Source: Acinetobacter beijerinckii CIP 110307 (GTDB lineage Bacteria; Pseudomonadota; Gammaproteobacteria; Pseudomonadales; Moraxellaceae). From it: a stretch of DNA of 64,000 nt. The notes under the pieces were generated by a model that did no database searches, was not told the DNA's origin, and saw only the letters and a program-made list of their open reading frames with translations. Both the position numbers and the translations under genes were made by a program. Location: NCBI RefSeq assembly GCF_000369005.1, contig NZ_KB849766.1, positions 538,084-602,083 of the forward strand, given 5' to 3'. Positions 17,076-25,500 of this stretch are shown piece by piece. The first letter of the stretch is position 1. Every line of letters begins with the position of its first letter.

Positions 17076-17173
17076 GAACCGGTTAGCTTAAATAAAACAT
17101 GAGAGTATCAGCTCTGATTACTTCTCAGTCAATGTAATATATCGTGATAACGACATTTCGCTACGAAATAATA
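17076..17173 (-). repeat. Promoter repeat copy 2 (distal) of icd2
   Basis: Same arrangement as copy 1, offset by about 125 nt: palindrome ATTTCG-TAG-CGAAAT (17155-17169), TTGACT (17127-17132), 17-nt spacer, GATACT (17104-17109). The spacer and flanks have diverged while the functional blocks are conserved, which suggests selection on both promoters. Confidence 0.75.
17155..17169. promoter_or_regulatory. Palindromic operator-like site, copy 2
   Basis: Identical to the site at 17030-17044 and at the same distance from its own -35 hexamer in the distal promoter copy. Confidence 0.55.
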
Positions 17174-17375
17174 CAAAATGAAAATTTTTCCTGCACTTTG
17201 AAAATATTTGGAACTTTTATTCTCAGATAGCAGCATTAGATTTTAAAAGCTTAATCTACTTATCTTAAATTATTTAGATGACAACTCATATTCGACTCAA
17301 GTTCCATTTACACTTTTTAAACTTATATTTTGAACAAATGATTAAAGTATTTTTTTTATTTTTAGGTTCGATCAA

Positions 17376-17772
17376 ATGACAAAGCTATTACTGCCTTTTT
17401 AACATTGACACTATCAACCTTCAGCTTTGCTCAAAACCCCTTAAGTGTATATGTACTTAACTTAGAAAATGGGCTGCCTTCCGCTGGAGTAAAAGTGATC
17501 TTGGAAAAGCAAGAAAACAATCAATGGAAGCAACTTAGTACAAGTACAACAAACCAACAAGGTTGCATTCCAGATCTTTATCCAAAAGATGCAGCGTTTC
17601 AAAAAGGGATTTATAAACTCACTTTTAAAACTGGCGAATGGTTTGAACATGAAAACAGACTTCATTTTTTCCAGAAGTCCCTTTAGTTTTCATAGTGGAT
17701 AGAAAGCTTGAACATTATCATATCCCGCTGTTAATCAGCCCTTATGGTTATTCAACCTATCACGGTAATTAA
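17376..17772 (+). pseudogene. Decayed periplasmic transthyretin-like (5-hydroxyisourate hydrolase family) gene
   Basis: Read with one extra T in each of two homopolymers (T5 at 17396-17400 and T6 at 17665-17670), the sequence gives a single 132-residue protein: a signal peptide starting MTKLLLPFLTLTLSTFSFAQ, the NPLSVYVLNLENGLPSAGV opening, ETGxWF-like strand [14 protein letters not shown], then [20 protein letters not shown] and the end [11 protein letters not shown]. This is the HIU hydrolase/transthyretin fold. As given, the frame is broken twice. Catalytic positions are also altered: the HVLD His is Tyr, the Arg after the turn (DGR) is Cys, and the C-terminal YRGS is YHGN. Real decay is therefore likelier than sequencing error alone. 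Confidence 0.8.
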
Positions 17773-17783
17773 TGGTACAAATT

Positions 17784-17811
17784 AAAAAAGCTCACTGTGT
17801 GAGCTTTTTTT
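17784..17811. terminator. Intrinsic terminator, bidirectional
   Basis: Stem AAAAAAGCTCAC/GTGAGCTTTTTT with a TGT loop, between the HIU-hydrolase-like pseudogene and the convergent M61 peptidase gene. Confidence 0.9.
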
Positions 17812-17844
17812 AACGAACAAGTATTAGTAAATCAAATTATGACG

Positions 17845-19548
17845 CTAAGATTTCAGCCAACGATCTAGAGCGTTTTGATCTTCAACGTTTAATTCAACAT
17901 GTGTTAATTTATTTTCAGCCGCTTCGAGTTCAAATTCTAATAACTCATCACGACGGAAGGCATAAATGGTAAACGTTCCAACTTGTTTTGCATACTTAGC
18001 TAATAGTTTTTCTGATGCTTTGATGCCATCAATCGCAATAATGACATCATTAGCAGATAAGCCAGCCTGAGCAGCCGCACTGTCACGACGAACATTTTGC
18101 ACCAACACGCCTTCAGCTTTATCTACTGCTTTTAATCCAAATGGCAGAGCTTTTTCATTTTTAAGGTTATAACTTAAACCAAACTCAGGAAATAATTGAT
18201 CTAAAGGTAATTCATCTGTGGTGTTGATCAAATGATTAATTTGTTCGATCCAATTATCGCCAGTTAACTCATTACACAACTCGAAAATTGCCCGTTCATT
18301 AACCTGAATACCTTTTTGGGTATTTTCATACAAACGACGCAATAAGCGATCAAGATTTGATCCCCGTAAGCGCAAACCTAAATCCAAACACAATGCGACC
18401 AAGCTTCCTTTGTTATAGTAGCTTGTCCCTGCATTATTAGAGTTTTCATCTTGACGATAGAATTTAATCCACGCGTCAAAACTCGATTCAGAAACCGATT
18501 GAATAAAGCGTCCTGGATTTTGCAAGTATCGATCTATTTGCGCTTTAAGCAACTCTAAATACGACTTTTGAGAAATCACGCCACTACGTAATAAAATCAA
18601 ATCATCGTAATAAGAAGTAAAACCTTCAAAGATCCACAACAAGCTGGTGTAACCTTCTTTGTTTAAATCATAATTCGCAAAGTTTTCAGGTCGAATAAAT
18701 TTTACCAACCATGAATGAAAATACTCGTGGCTACACAGCCCCAAGAAACGTTGATAATCCTTAGATGGTTCTTTTGGCTCATTGGCTTTAGGTAAATCAT
18801 CACGTGGAGTAATCAAACTGGTACTATTACAATGTTCTAAGCCACCATAACTATTGCCTGTTGCCATAGTCATAAAGGTATAGTTTTTGAATGGTGCCGA
18901 ACCAAACATGTCGATTTCAGTACGACATATTTTTTCAATATCAGCTTGTAAACGTTCTAAATGTGTATTGTGTTTGCCTGAAATCACAAATTCATGAGGA
19001 ATGCCATTCGCCTCAAAGCTAAAACGACTTTGATCCGCTAACTCAAAAGGGCTATCTATTAATTGATCGTAATGATTTGCTTTCAGCGTAAAGCGCCCTT
19101 TGACTAAACTTTTATTTGGCAAACCTGTAGCAATTTGGAAGTGTTTCAATTCATCTGGCAAGAACAACTCAACTTCACAAGGTGCTTGCTCTTGATCTTG
19201 TAGCCCTAAACACACGCATGCTGGGTTTACATATAAACGGGTTTGATCGACATATGCGCCACGTACTGATAAATCATAAGCATATACATCGTATTCAACT
19301 GTAATAAGCTCATGATCAGTGTTAAACAAACGCCAGCGATTTTTTTCTGTTTTTTTTATGCTTAATAAACGCCCTGCTTCATCAGATGCTTTTACTGATT
19401 CGATATGTTTTGAAAACTCTCGAATCAAATAACTTCCTGGTATCCAAGTCGGCAACCAAAGCTCTTGGTTGGGATTTGCAAGAAAACGAAGCGTGACATG
19501 AATAAGGTGTTGGCGATAATCGTCAAACTCAATTTGATAGTGCAACAT
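17845..19548 (-). CDS. M61-family glycyl aminopeptidase-like metallopeptidase with PDZ domain
   Basis: 567 residues, no evident signal peptide. The N-terminal beta domain carries WLPTWIPGSYLIREFSKHIE, diagnostic of M61. The gluzincin active site is CSHEYFHSWLVKFIRPEN (HEYFH, residues 274-278), with the downstream Glu in LLWIFEGFTSYYDDL. A PDZ domain follows at about 470-540 (KAEGVLVQNVRRDSAAAQAG, then LSANDVIIAIDGI). It resembles the Sphingomonas glycyl aminopeptidase. The usual M61 'HSWNVKRIRP' is varied to HSWLVKFIRP, with the zinc ligands kept. Physiological substrate unknown. Confidence 0.9.
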   Translation of the reverse strand: MLHYQIEFDDYRQHLIHVTLRFLANPNQELWLPTWIPGSYLIREFSKHIESVKASDEAGRLLSIKKTEKNRWRLFNTDHELITVEYDVYAYDLSVRGAYVDQTRLYVNPACVCLGLQDQEQAPCEVELFLPDELKHFQIATGLPNKSLVKGRFTLKANHYDQLIDSPFELADQSRFSFEANGIPHEFVISGKHNTHLERLQADIEKICRTEIDMFGSAPFKNYTFMTMATGNSYGGLEHCNSTSLITPRDDLPKANEPKEPSKDYQRFLGLCSHEYFHSWLVKFIRPENFANYDLNKEGYTSLLWIFEGFTSYYDDLILLRSGVISQKSYLELLKAQIDRYLQNPGRFIQSVSESSFDAWIKFYRQDENSNNAGTSYYNKGSLVALCLDLGLRLRGSNLDRLLRRLYENTQKGIQVNERAIFELCNELTGDNWIEQINHLINTTDELPLDQLFPEFGLSYNLKNEKALPFGLKAVDKAEGVLVQNVRRDSAAAQAGLSANDVIIAIDGIKASEKLLAKYAKQVGTFTIYAFRRDELLEFELEAAENKLTHVELNVEDQNALDRWLKS

Positions 19549-19718
19549 AGTTTTTAATCATGAAAATAGGAACAGTTTCACACAGCTTAGCATTTTTTTA
19601 CAAAGTCATGCGCGGATGTATTAATTGTCAGCAAAAGTTGCTGGATTCTTCAACAAAAAAGTCATAGCATGCTTTTTTCGCATTTCATGCCATCGGATCG
19701 GCAACACAAGGTATTCAC

Positions 19719-21038
19719 GTGAAATTTCTCCTCTCCCTCTTTACGTTGTTTAGTCTGTTGTGTGCAAACCTTGCACATGCAAATTTACTTAACATTGCCC
19801 CTGAAACGGTAGAAGCTCAAGCTTGGTCAATTGTCGAAGCACAATCAGGACAAATCATCGCTGAGCATAATAGTCATGTCCAGCGTGCACCTGCCTCACT
19901 CACCAAAATGATGGTTGCATACATCGCTCTAAAAGAAATCGAAGCGGGTAAATTACGTAAAGAAGAGATACTCACTGCAACACCTGTCGTGAGCACAGTG
20001 ATGTGGGATGAGTCACAAATGTATTTGAAGGCTGGTGAACAAATTTCAGTTGATCAACTTTTAGCGGGTTTGATCGTCATGTCAGCGAATGATGCAGCAG
20101 TCACGCTAGCTGAAAAAATTTCGGGCAGTGTGCCGCAGTTCGTTACACGTATGAATCTAGAGGCTCAAGCATTGGGCATGAAGGATACGCACTTTAGTAA
20201 TCCTGCTGGGATTACCATGACTGATCATTATTCAACAGCTGCTGACTTGGGTTTATTAGCAAAAGCGATTGTAAAAGAAACGCCTGAATACCTCTATTAT
20301 TCAAAAATGCCAAGTTTTAGCTATAACCAACACTTCCATCACGCCACCAATCTTGCATTAAAAATGGATCCTACAGCAGATGGTTTAAAAACAGGTTATA
20401 CCAAAGCGGCAGGTTATAACTTAGCTTTAACTGCTGAACGACCAACATCAAATCAGCATTTAGAAAAGCGTCGCCTTATTGTTATTGTGCTTGGTACGCC
20501 AAGTGCTGTGAAACGAGCTGAAGTTGCACATAAGTTAATGAATTTAGCTTATACCTATACCCGTGATGAAGAAGTCATTCCAAAGCAAAGACTTATCGCA
20601 GAACTTCCAGTGATCAAATCAACATTAAAAATATTTAAAGTAGAGACAAAACAACCAACTATCGTGACCACTTCACTCTATGATCAAGCAATGCCAATAG
20701 ATTTGAATAATTTTAATCTATTGACACAACGCATTCATTTGGTCGATGCAAATCAACAAGTGACTACAATCGAGCCGCTGCAAACCACCAATACGCATAT
20801 TAATATTGAACTTAATGAGCAACATTTAACGGCCCCATTGACTCAAGTGATGAACTTGGCAACCGTATCAATTTATCAAAATAATCAACTCATTCGTAGT
20901 TTACAGATTGAAAATGAAGTGCAGATTGAAGAAGCCAATATCTTTCAGAAAATTATGATTTGGTTTTCTAATCTATTTTCATTTTTTTCAAGTAATGATA
21001 CCAGTACTGCCAAACTCTATCCTTTAAATCAAGGGTAG
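19719..21038 (+). CDS. dacC: D-alanyl-D-alanine carboxypeptidase (PBP5/6, DacC type)
   Basis: 439 residues from a GTG start with AAGG eight nucleotides upstream. The signal peptide is MKFLLSLFTLFSLLCANLAH with cleavage near HA-N. All penicillin-binding motifs are in place: SLTK (S60-K63), SAN (S122-N124) and KTG (K224-G226). The enzyme removes the terminal D-Ala of peptidoglycan stem peptides in the periplasm. The C-terminal part is longer than in E. coli PBP5 (403 residues) and ends with an amphipathic/hydrophobic stretch, IFQKIMIWFSNLFSFF, which probably anchors it to the outer face of the inner membrane. Confidence 0.93.
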   Translation: MKFLLSLFTLFSLLCANLAHANLLNIAPETVEAQAWSIVEAQSGQIIAEHNSHVQRAPASLTKMMVAYIALKEIEAGKLRKEEILTATPVVSTVMWDESQMYLKAGEQISVDQLLAGLIVMSANDAAVTLAEKISGSVPQFVTRMNLEAQALGMKDTHFSNPAGITMTDHYSTAADLGLLAKAIVKETPEYLYYSKMPSFSYNQHFHHATNLALKMDPTADGLKTGYTKAAGYNLALTAERPTSNQHLEKRRLIVIVLGTPSAVKRAEVAHKLMNLAYTYTRDEEVIPKQRLIAELPVIKSTLKIFKVETKQPTIVTTSLYDQAMPIDLNNFNLLTQRIHLVDANQQVTTIEPLQTTNTHINIELNEQHLTAPLTQVMNLATVSIYQNNQLIRSLQIENEVQIEEANIFQKIMIWFSNLFSFFSSNDTSTAKLYPLNQG

Positions 21039-21081
21039 AAACTTGACAATTTTAATCAAGATTGACCATACAATGTTGAAA

Positions 21082-21109
21082 AAAGGATGGCATAATCCAA
21101 CCATCCTTT
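21082..21109. terminator. Hairpin after dacC, weak terminator candidate
   Basis: Nine-bp stem AAAGGATGG/CCATCCTTT with a 10-nt loop, but no T-run follows on either strand. Confidence 0.35.
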
Positions 21110-21131
21110 CACAAAAATAATTAGGTTAATC

Positions 21132-22418
21132 ATGAGCAAAACCTTACATCATATCGTGATTGTGGGTGGTGGCGCAGGTGGCTTAGAACTTGCAACACAA
21201 TTAGGTGAACGTTTTGGCAGTCGAAAGAAAGCTAAAATCACACTAGTTGATCAAAACCTCACCCACATTTGGAAACCACTTCTCCACGAAATTGCTGCTG
21301 GCTCTCTCAATCCCCACGAAGAACAAACCAATTATTTTGCTCACGCAGAAAAACATCATTTTGAGTTCCTACTTGGTACCTTAATTGATGTAAATAAAGA
21401 CCAAAAACAAATTACCATTTCTCCCCCACAGCTTTCTAAAGAACACACGCCTGTTATTCAGAACTTAACTTACGATACATTGGTGCTTGCCGTAGGTTCT
21501 GTTTCAAATGACTTTGGTACTGAAGGTGTTCGTGATTATTGCCATTTCTTAGATAGCCGTAAACAAGCGGATATTTTCCAACAAGACTTATTCCATTTGT
21601 ATATTGAAGCGCAAAATCAACCAACAGAGCGTGCGTTAAATATTGGCATTGTTGGTGCAGGTGCAACAGGCGTTGAACTAGCAGCCGAACTCATTGAAAC
21701 CACTAAAAACTTTTATCGTTATGGGTTAAAGAAAATTAATCCTAAACAAGTCAAAATCACTTTGATTGAAGCTTCAGATCGTATCTTGCCTGCTCTGAAC
21801 GAAAAGACGGCTGCACATAGCGCCAAACAATTGAAGAAGATGGGCATCGAAATTTTGACTGAACATAAAGTTCAAAAAGTTGATGAAACAAATGTTTATT
21901 TCAGCAATGGCGATGTCATTCATTCAGACATTACCGTTTGGGCTGCTGGTGTGAAAGCGCCGAAGGTCTTGGAATCATTTACCGACTTTAAACGTGACAA
22001 GATCAATCGTTTAATGGTCTATGCAACACTACAGACTTATTCTGATCCAAACGTTTTTGCCTTTGGCGATTGTGCTAATTGTCAACTCGATGCGCGCCAA
22101 CCACCACTTGCTCCACGAGCGCAAGTTGCAAGTCAGCAAGCCACCTTCCTCGTCGATGCAATGGCAGCACGTTTATCAGCTTCACCACAACCAATGTTTA
22201 GTTTTAGCGATAAAGGCTCTTTAGTGTCGTTAAGTCGCAATCAGGCTGTCGGTGAATTACTTGGTGATGTCAGTGTGCAAGGTTTTATTGCAAAAACCAT
22301 GTACGTTTCGCTCTATCGACTTCATCAAGCAAATATTCATGGCTACACTCAGGCTGGGGCATTAACTGTAAAAGATTTCCTGACCCGTCGTGTACGTCCA
22401 AAAATTAAGCTTTATTGA
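21132..22418 (+). CDS. ndh: Type II NADH dehydrogenase (NDH-2)
   Basis: 428 residues. Two Rossmann nucleotide-binding sites: HIVIVGGGAGGLELATQLG near the N-terminus (FAD) and NIGIVGAGATGVELAAELIE near residue 180 (NADH). The FAD-binding VFAFGDCAN is at about residue 310 and the membrane-associating C-terminal region ends with DFLTRRVRPKIKLY. The enzyme transfers electrons from NADH to ubiquinone without proton pumping and sits peripherally on the inner membrane. Its length is standard for Ndh. Confidence 0.93.
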   Translation: MSKTLHHIVIVGGGAGGLELATQLGERFGSRKKAKITLVDQNLTHIWKPLLHEIAAGSLNPHEEQTNYFAHAEKHHFEFLLGTLIDVNKDQKQITISPPQLSKEHTPVIQNLTYDTLVLAVGSVSNDFGTEGVRDYCHFLDSRKQADIFQQDLFHLYIEAQNQPTERALNIGIVGAGATGVELAAELIETTKNFYRYGLKKINPKQVKITLIEASDRILPALNEKTAAHSAKQLKKMGIEILTEHKVQKVDETNVYFSNGDVIHSDITVWAAGVKAPKVLESFTDFKRDKINRLMVYATLQTYSDPNVFAFGDCANCQLDARQPPLAPRAQVASQQATFLVDAMAARLSASPQPMFSFSDKGSLVSLSRNQAVGELLGDVSVQGFIAKTMYVSLYRLHQANIHGYTQAGALTVKDFLTRRVRPKIKLY

Positions 22419-22540
22419 GTTGAAATCTTGAATTTTGCTCCCATAAATAACGAAATCGTTTCAAAAAGTGGAAAATAGTCAACAAAATCTATTTTTCACT
22501 TTATGATATACATCTAAATTGATTGAATGGATCAAACAAC

Positions 22541-23023
22541 ATGACTGCTATTGCAAATAACCACGTGGTTTCATTCCACTACACTTTAACAAACGCTGAG
22601 GGTGAAACACTTGATCAATCTCAAGGTGAACCACTTGCATATTTGCACGGCGCAGGCAACATCATTCCTGGTTTAGAAAATGCTCTTACAGGTAAAACTG
22701 TTGGCGAAAAATTCACAGTAAATGTACCAGCAGCTGAAGGTTATGGTGAATATAATCCTGATCTTGTTCAAGAAGTTCCAGCTCAAATGTTCCAAGGTGT
22801 GGATAACATCCAACCAGGTATGCAATTCCAAGCTCAAACTGATGATGGCGTGCAAATCGTAACTGTTAAAGCGGTTGAAGGCGAAAACATTGTTGTTGAT
22901 GCAAACTTCCCACTTGCTGGTCAAGATCTTACTTTTGAAGTAGAAATCATTGAAATTCGTGATGCTTCAGAAGAAGAATTAGATCACGGTCACGTTCACG
23001 GTGCAGGTGGTCACCACCACTAA
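22541..23023 (+). CDS. slyD: FKBP-type peptidyl-prolyl isomerase, SlyD-like, His-rich tail
   Basis: 160 residues from the ATG at 22541; a TTG six codons upstream is not needed. The FKBP core is split by an insert-in-flap domain as in SlyD: LDQSQGEPLAYLHGAGNIIP, then GLENALTGKTVGEKFTVNVP, then the IF domain EGYGEYNPDLVQEVPAQMF, returning at FEVEIIEIRDA. The tail DHGHVHGAGGHHH contains six His and probably binds nickel or zinc, like the longer Cys/His tail of E. coli SlyD. Acts as chaperone/isomerase and possibly metal store in the cytoplasm. Confidence 0.92.
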   Translation: MTAIANNHVVSFHYTLTNAEGETLDQSQGEPLAYLHGAGNIIPGLENALTGKTVGEKFTVNVPAAEGYGEYNPDLVQEVPAQMFQGVDNIQPGMQFQAQTDDGVQIVTVKAVEGENIVVDANFPLAGQDLTFEVEIIEIRDASEEELDHGHVHGAGGHHH

Positions 23024-23045
23024 TTCATTTTTGAATCAGTGCACA

Positions 23046-23074
23046 AAAAAGCAAAGCTACGGCTTTGCTTTTTC
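23046..23074 (+). terminator. Intrinsic terminator of slyD
   Basis: Stem GCAAAGC/GCTTTGC around TACG, flanked by A- and T-runs, 23 nt after the stop. Confidence 0.9.
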
Positions 23075-23144
23075 TTCACATATAATTTAATAAAATAATA
23101 AAAATTAAACTTCTTTCTCATTATTTAACTGGTCGTTATTGTTT

Positions 23145-24587
23145 ATGTCTCATCATTATCAATTGATTTGGTTTCGTCAAGATTTAAGAATTCAAGATCA
23201 TGCTGCTCTGTGGCATGCGACCCAAGCAGGTCCATGTATCGCTTTGGTGATCCTCTCTCCGAAACAATGGCAGTTACATGATGATGCAGCAATAAAAATT
23301 GATTTTTATTTACGCCAATTGAAACAACTCAAACAAGACCTGGAAGCTCTTAATATTCCCCTCATGGTTCAAACAGTTGATTTATGGAAAGGCATTCCCC
23401 AATTTATTGAAAATTTGCTCAAACATATCCCTTTTCAAAATATTTACGCCAACATCGAATTTGGTTTCAATGAGTTAAAACGTGATAATGCGATTCATCA
23501 CATTTTAAACCTACAGCAAAAACAACTGATTTTACTGCAAGATCGAACCTTATTTCCGATCGCATCCATCCGTAATCAATCCAATCAGCCCTATCAAGTT
23601 TTTGGCGCATTTAAGAAAACATGTTATCAACGTCTAGAACATGGACTTCCTCAGTGCTATCCATCTCCATTACAACAGTTGCCAATTGAATTAAATCTAA
23701 CCGAGCTAACAAATACAGATATTGAACAATTACGTTCGGTTTTCCAAGACCAACTGAGAGAAAACACTGAGTGTGAATGGAAAATTGGTGAAGCGCATGC
23801 CTTAGCATTATTAGATCAATTTGTGGAAGAGCATTTAGCAGAATACAAATTGGCTCGAGATTTTCCTGCACAGTCAGGTACAAGTCAGCTTTCACCTTAT
23901 TTAAATATAGGTGTTCTTTCGATTCGCCAATGTCTTCAGGCACTATTTAGAAAGCAGTTAGGTCATTTTACTATTCAATCTGAAGGTCAACAGACTTGGT
24001 TAGATGAGCTCTTATGGCGAGAATTTTATCAACATATTTTGTTTGATTTCCCTCAAGTCTCTAAACATTTACCATTTAAAGCATCGACTCAAAATATCGA
24101 ATGGCGAGATGATCAGGAAAGTTTAAAACAGTGGCAGCAAGGTTTAACAGGTATCCCGATAGTTGATGCTGGAATGCGACAACTCCTTGCAACAGGTTGG
24201 ATGCATAATCGTGTCCGAATGATTTGTGCGATGTTTTTAAGTAAAAACCTATTAATTGATTGGAGAATAGGTGAACAATGGTTTATGCAGCAATTAATCG
24301 ATGGTGATTTGGCTGCAAACAATGGTGGATGGCAGTGGTGTGCATCAACAGGTACCGATGCCGCGCCCTATTTCAGAGTATTTAATCCAGTCAGCCAATC
24401 CAATAAATTTGATCCCCAAGGTGATTACATTCGGAAATGGGTGCCCGAATTGAAAGGGTTGGATGCAAAGACAATTCATGAGCCTTATGCAAAAAATTCA
24501 TCGATTAAATTGAATTACCCTAAGCCAATAGTCGATTTAAAATTGAGCCGTGTTCGTGCTATAGAAGCATTTAAGCATTCTCAATAA
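23145..24587 (+). CDS. phrB: Deoxyribodipyrimidine photolyase (class I CPD photolyase)
   Basis: 480 residues from the ATG at 23145. The N-terminal alpha/beta antenna domain begins HHYQLIWFRQDLRIQDHAAL. The C-terminal helical FAD domain has TGIPIVDAGMRQLLATGWMH, NRVRMICAMFLSKNLLIDWR and NNGGWQWCASTGTDAAPYFR, including the lesion-binding WQWCASTG segment of CPD enzymes (rather than cryptochromes). It uses light to split cyclobutane pyrimidine dimers. Monocistronic, closed by a strong terminator. Confidence 0.95.
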   Translation: MSHHYQLIWFRQDLRIQDHAALWHATQAGPCIALVILSPKQWQLHDDAAIKIDFYLRQLKQLKQDLEALNIPLMVQTVDLWKGIPQFIENLLKHIPFQNIYANIEFGFNELKRDNAIHHILNLQQKQLILLQDRTLFPIASIRNQSNQPYQVFGAFKKTCYQRLEHGLPQCYPSPLQQLPIELNLTELTNTDIEQLRSVFQDQLRENTECEWKIGEAHALALLDQFVEEHLAEYKLARDFPAQSGTSQLSPYLNIGVLSIRQCLQALFRKQLGHFTIQSEGQQTWLDELLWREFYQHILFDFPQVSKHLPFKASTQNIEWRDDQESLKQWQQGLTGIPIVDAGMRQLLATGWMHNRVRMICAMFLSKNLLIDWRIGEQWFMQQLIDGDLAANNGGWQWCASTGTDAAPYFRVFNPVSQSNKFDPQGDYIRKWVPELKGLDAKTIHEPYAKNSSIKLNYPKPIVDLKLSRVRAIEAFKHSQ

Positions 24588-24610
24588 TTTTTAAATTTTG
24601 TGACCATCAC

Positions 24611-24655
24611 GTAACATATTACATTCAGCGATGTCTGTAATATGTTACTTTTTTC
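24611..24655 (+). terminator. Intrinsic terminator of the photolyase gene
   Basis: Thirteen-bp perfect stem GTAACATATTACA/TGTAATATGTTAC followed by TTTTTT. It insulates the photolyase from the polysaccharide operon that starts about 100 nt later. Confidence 0.9.
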
Positions 24656-24753
24656 ACAATTATTTAAAAAAAATAGAAACATAAAACATATCGAAAAAGC
24701 GAGTTATCGATGTTAATTTTATTTTAAAACAAGCTAAAAAAATTAAAATTATT

Positions 24754-25500
24754 ATGCAAAAGAACCCAGCACCCGCACTCATATTATGGATTGTTTCTTC
24801 TCAGTTATTTATGGGAGTCGTTGCATATGAATGGTTACCAGCAACCTATCGAGGAAGTTGGATTTTTTTAGTTATCTTGTTAATTGTTGGTGCTTTTTTA
24901 AATGTTGGCCTTGCCCTTATTTTAGGATTAATTGCTTTCATAAGTATGGCAATTTATTTTTCACTTGATCTAGCCAATCAAACGTATATTGAAAGACAAC
25001 TTCTACTATTATTTGTGATTCCAATAGCACCTATTTTTATGAGTGCAATTCGTCACAATATTCAAAATGCTCTAAGAAGCTTTCGTGCAATTCAAAGTTA
25101 CGATCGAAATTATCAACATGATATTTTACCCATTACCGCTCTTAAACATTTCCAAGTTGAACTTAAAAAACTGTTAAAACTCACACAAAAAGATCATTAT
25201 AAAATTTATAATATAAGCATTATCAACACTACTTTAATTCGTGAAATGTTAGGAGAAGATATTTGGAAAGAAACACAAAATAAAATTATGTCAATATTAT
25301 CAAATGATCATAACAATGTTATTTATCATTTTATTAATGAAGAACTGAGTCAAATTAAAAGTATCGTCATTCATCAAGATCAATTAACAGAAGGATTTTC
25401 TGAACCTGAGTTTATTGAAAAACTCAAATCATTAACAGTACTCAAACTTCAAATTGTAGATCGAACTGAATATTTAACTCCCCAAATAGGAGATTCTTAA
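24754..25500 (+). CDS. Polysaccharide operon membrane protein with degenerate GGDEF-like domain
   Basis: 248 residues, first gene of a tightly packed operon. Residues 6-100 hold about four transmembrane helices (ALILWIVSSQLFMGVVAYEW, WIFLVILLIVGAFLNVGLAL, LILGLIAFISMAIYF, LLLLFVIPIAPIFMSAI). The cytoplasmic part follows the GGDEF-domain template: QHDILPITALKHFQVELKKL at the usual (H)DxLTGLxNRxxF position, NISIINTTLIREMLGEDIWK at the IDxxxFKxINDxxGHxxGD position, and YHFINEELSQI where R-GGDEF-xxI should be. The signature itself is lost (INEEL), so it should not make c-di-GMP. It may be a structural or binding relic controlling the synthase. The domain assignment is my inference. The stop abuts the next ATG directly. 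Confidence 0.6.
   Translation: MQKNPAPALILWIVSSQLFMGVVAYEWLPATYRGSWIFLVILLIVGAFLNVGLALILGLIAFISMAIYFSLDLANQTYIERQLLLLFVIPIAPIFMSAIRHNIQNALRSFRAIQSYDRNYQHDILPITALKHFQVELKKLLKLTQKDHYKIYNISIINTTLIREMLGEDIWKETQNKIMSILSNDHNNVIYHFINEELSQIKSIVIHQDQLTEGFSEPEFIEKLKSLTVLKLQIVDRTEYLTPQIGDS

Larger units (their letters stand above)
16894..17375. other. 482-nt non-coding region upstream of icd2
   Basis: No credible gene here. It contains two imperfect direct repeats (16950-17048 and 17076-17173), each a complete promoter module reading toward icd2, and then about 200 nt of AT-rich sequence with no structure that I could recognise ahead of the decayed HIU-hydrolase-like gene. Confidence 0.8.

Noticed and set aside
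17405-17686. 93-residue TTG-started open frame as an intact gene
   Set aside because: It is the middle of the HIU-hydrolase-like gene; the signal peptide and last 35 residues are in other frames, so it is annotated as one pseudogene.
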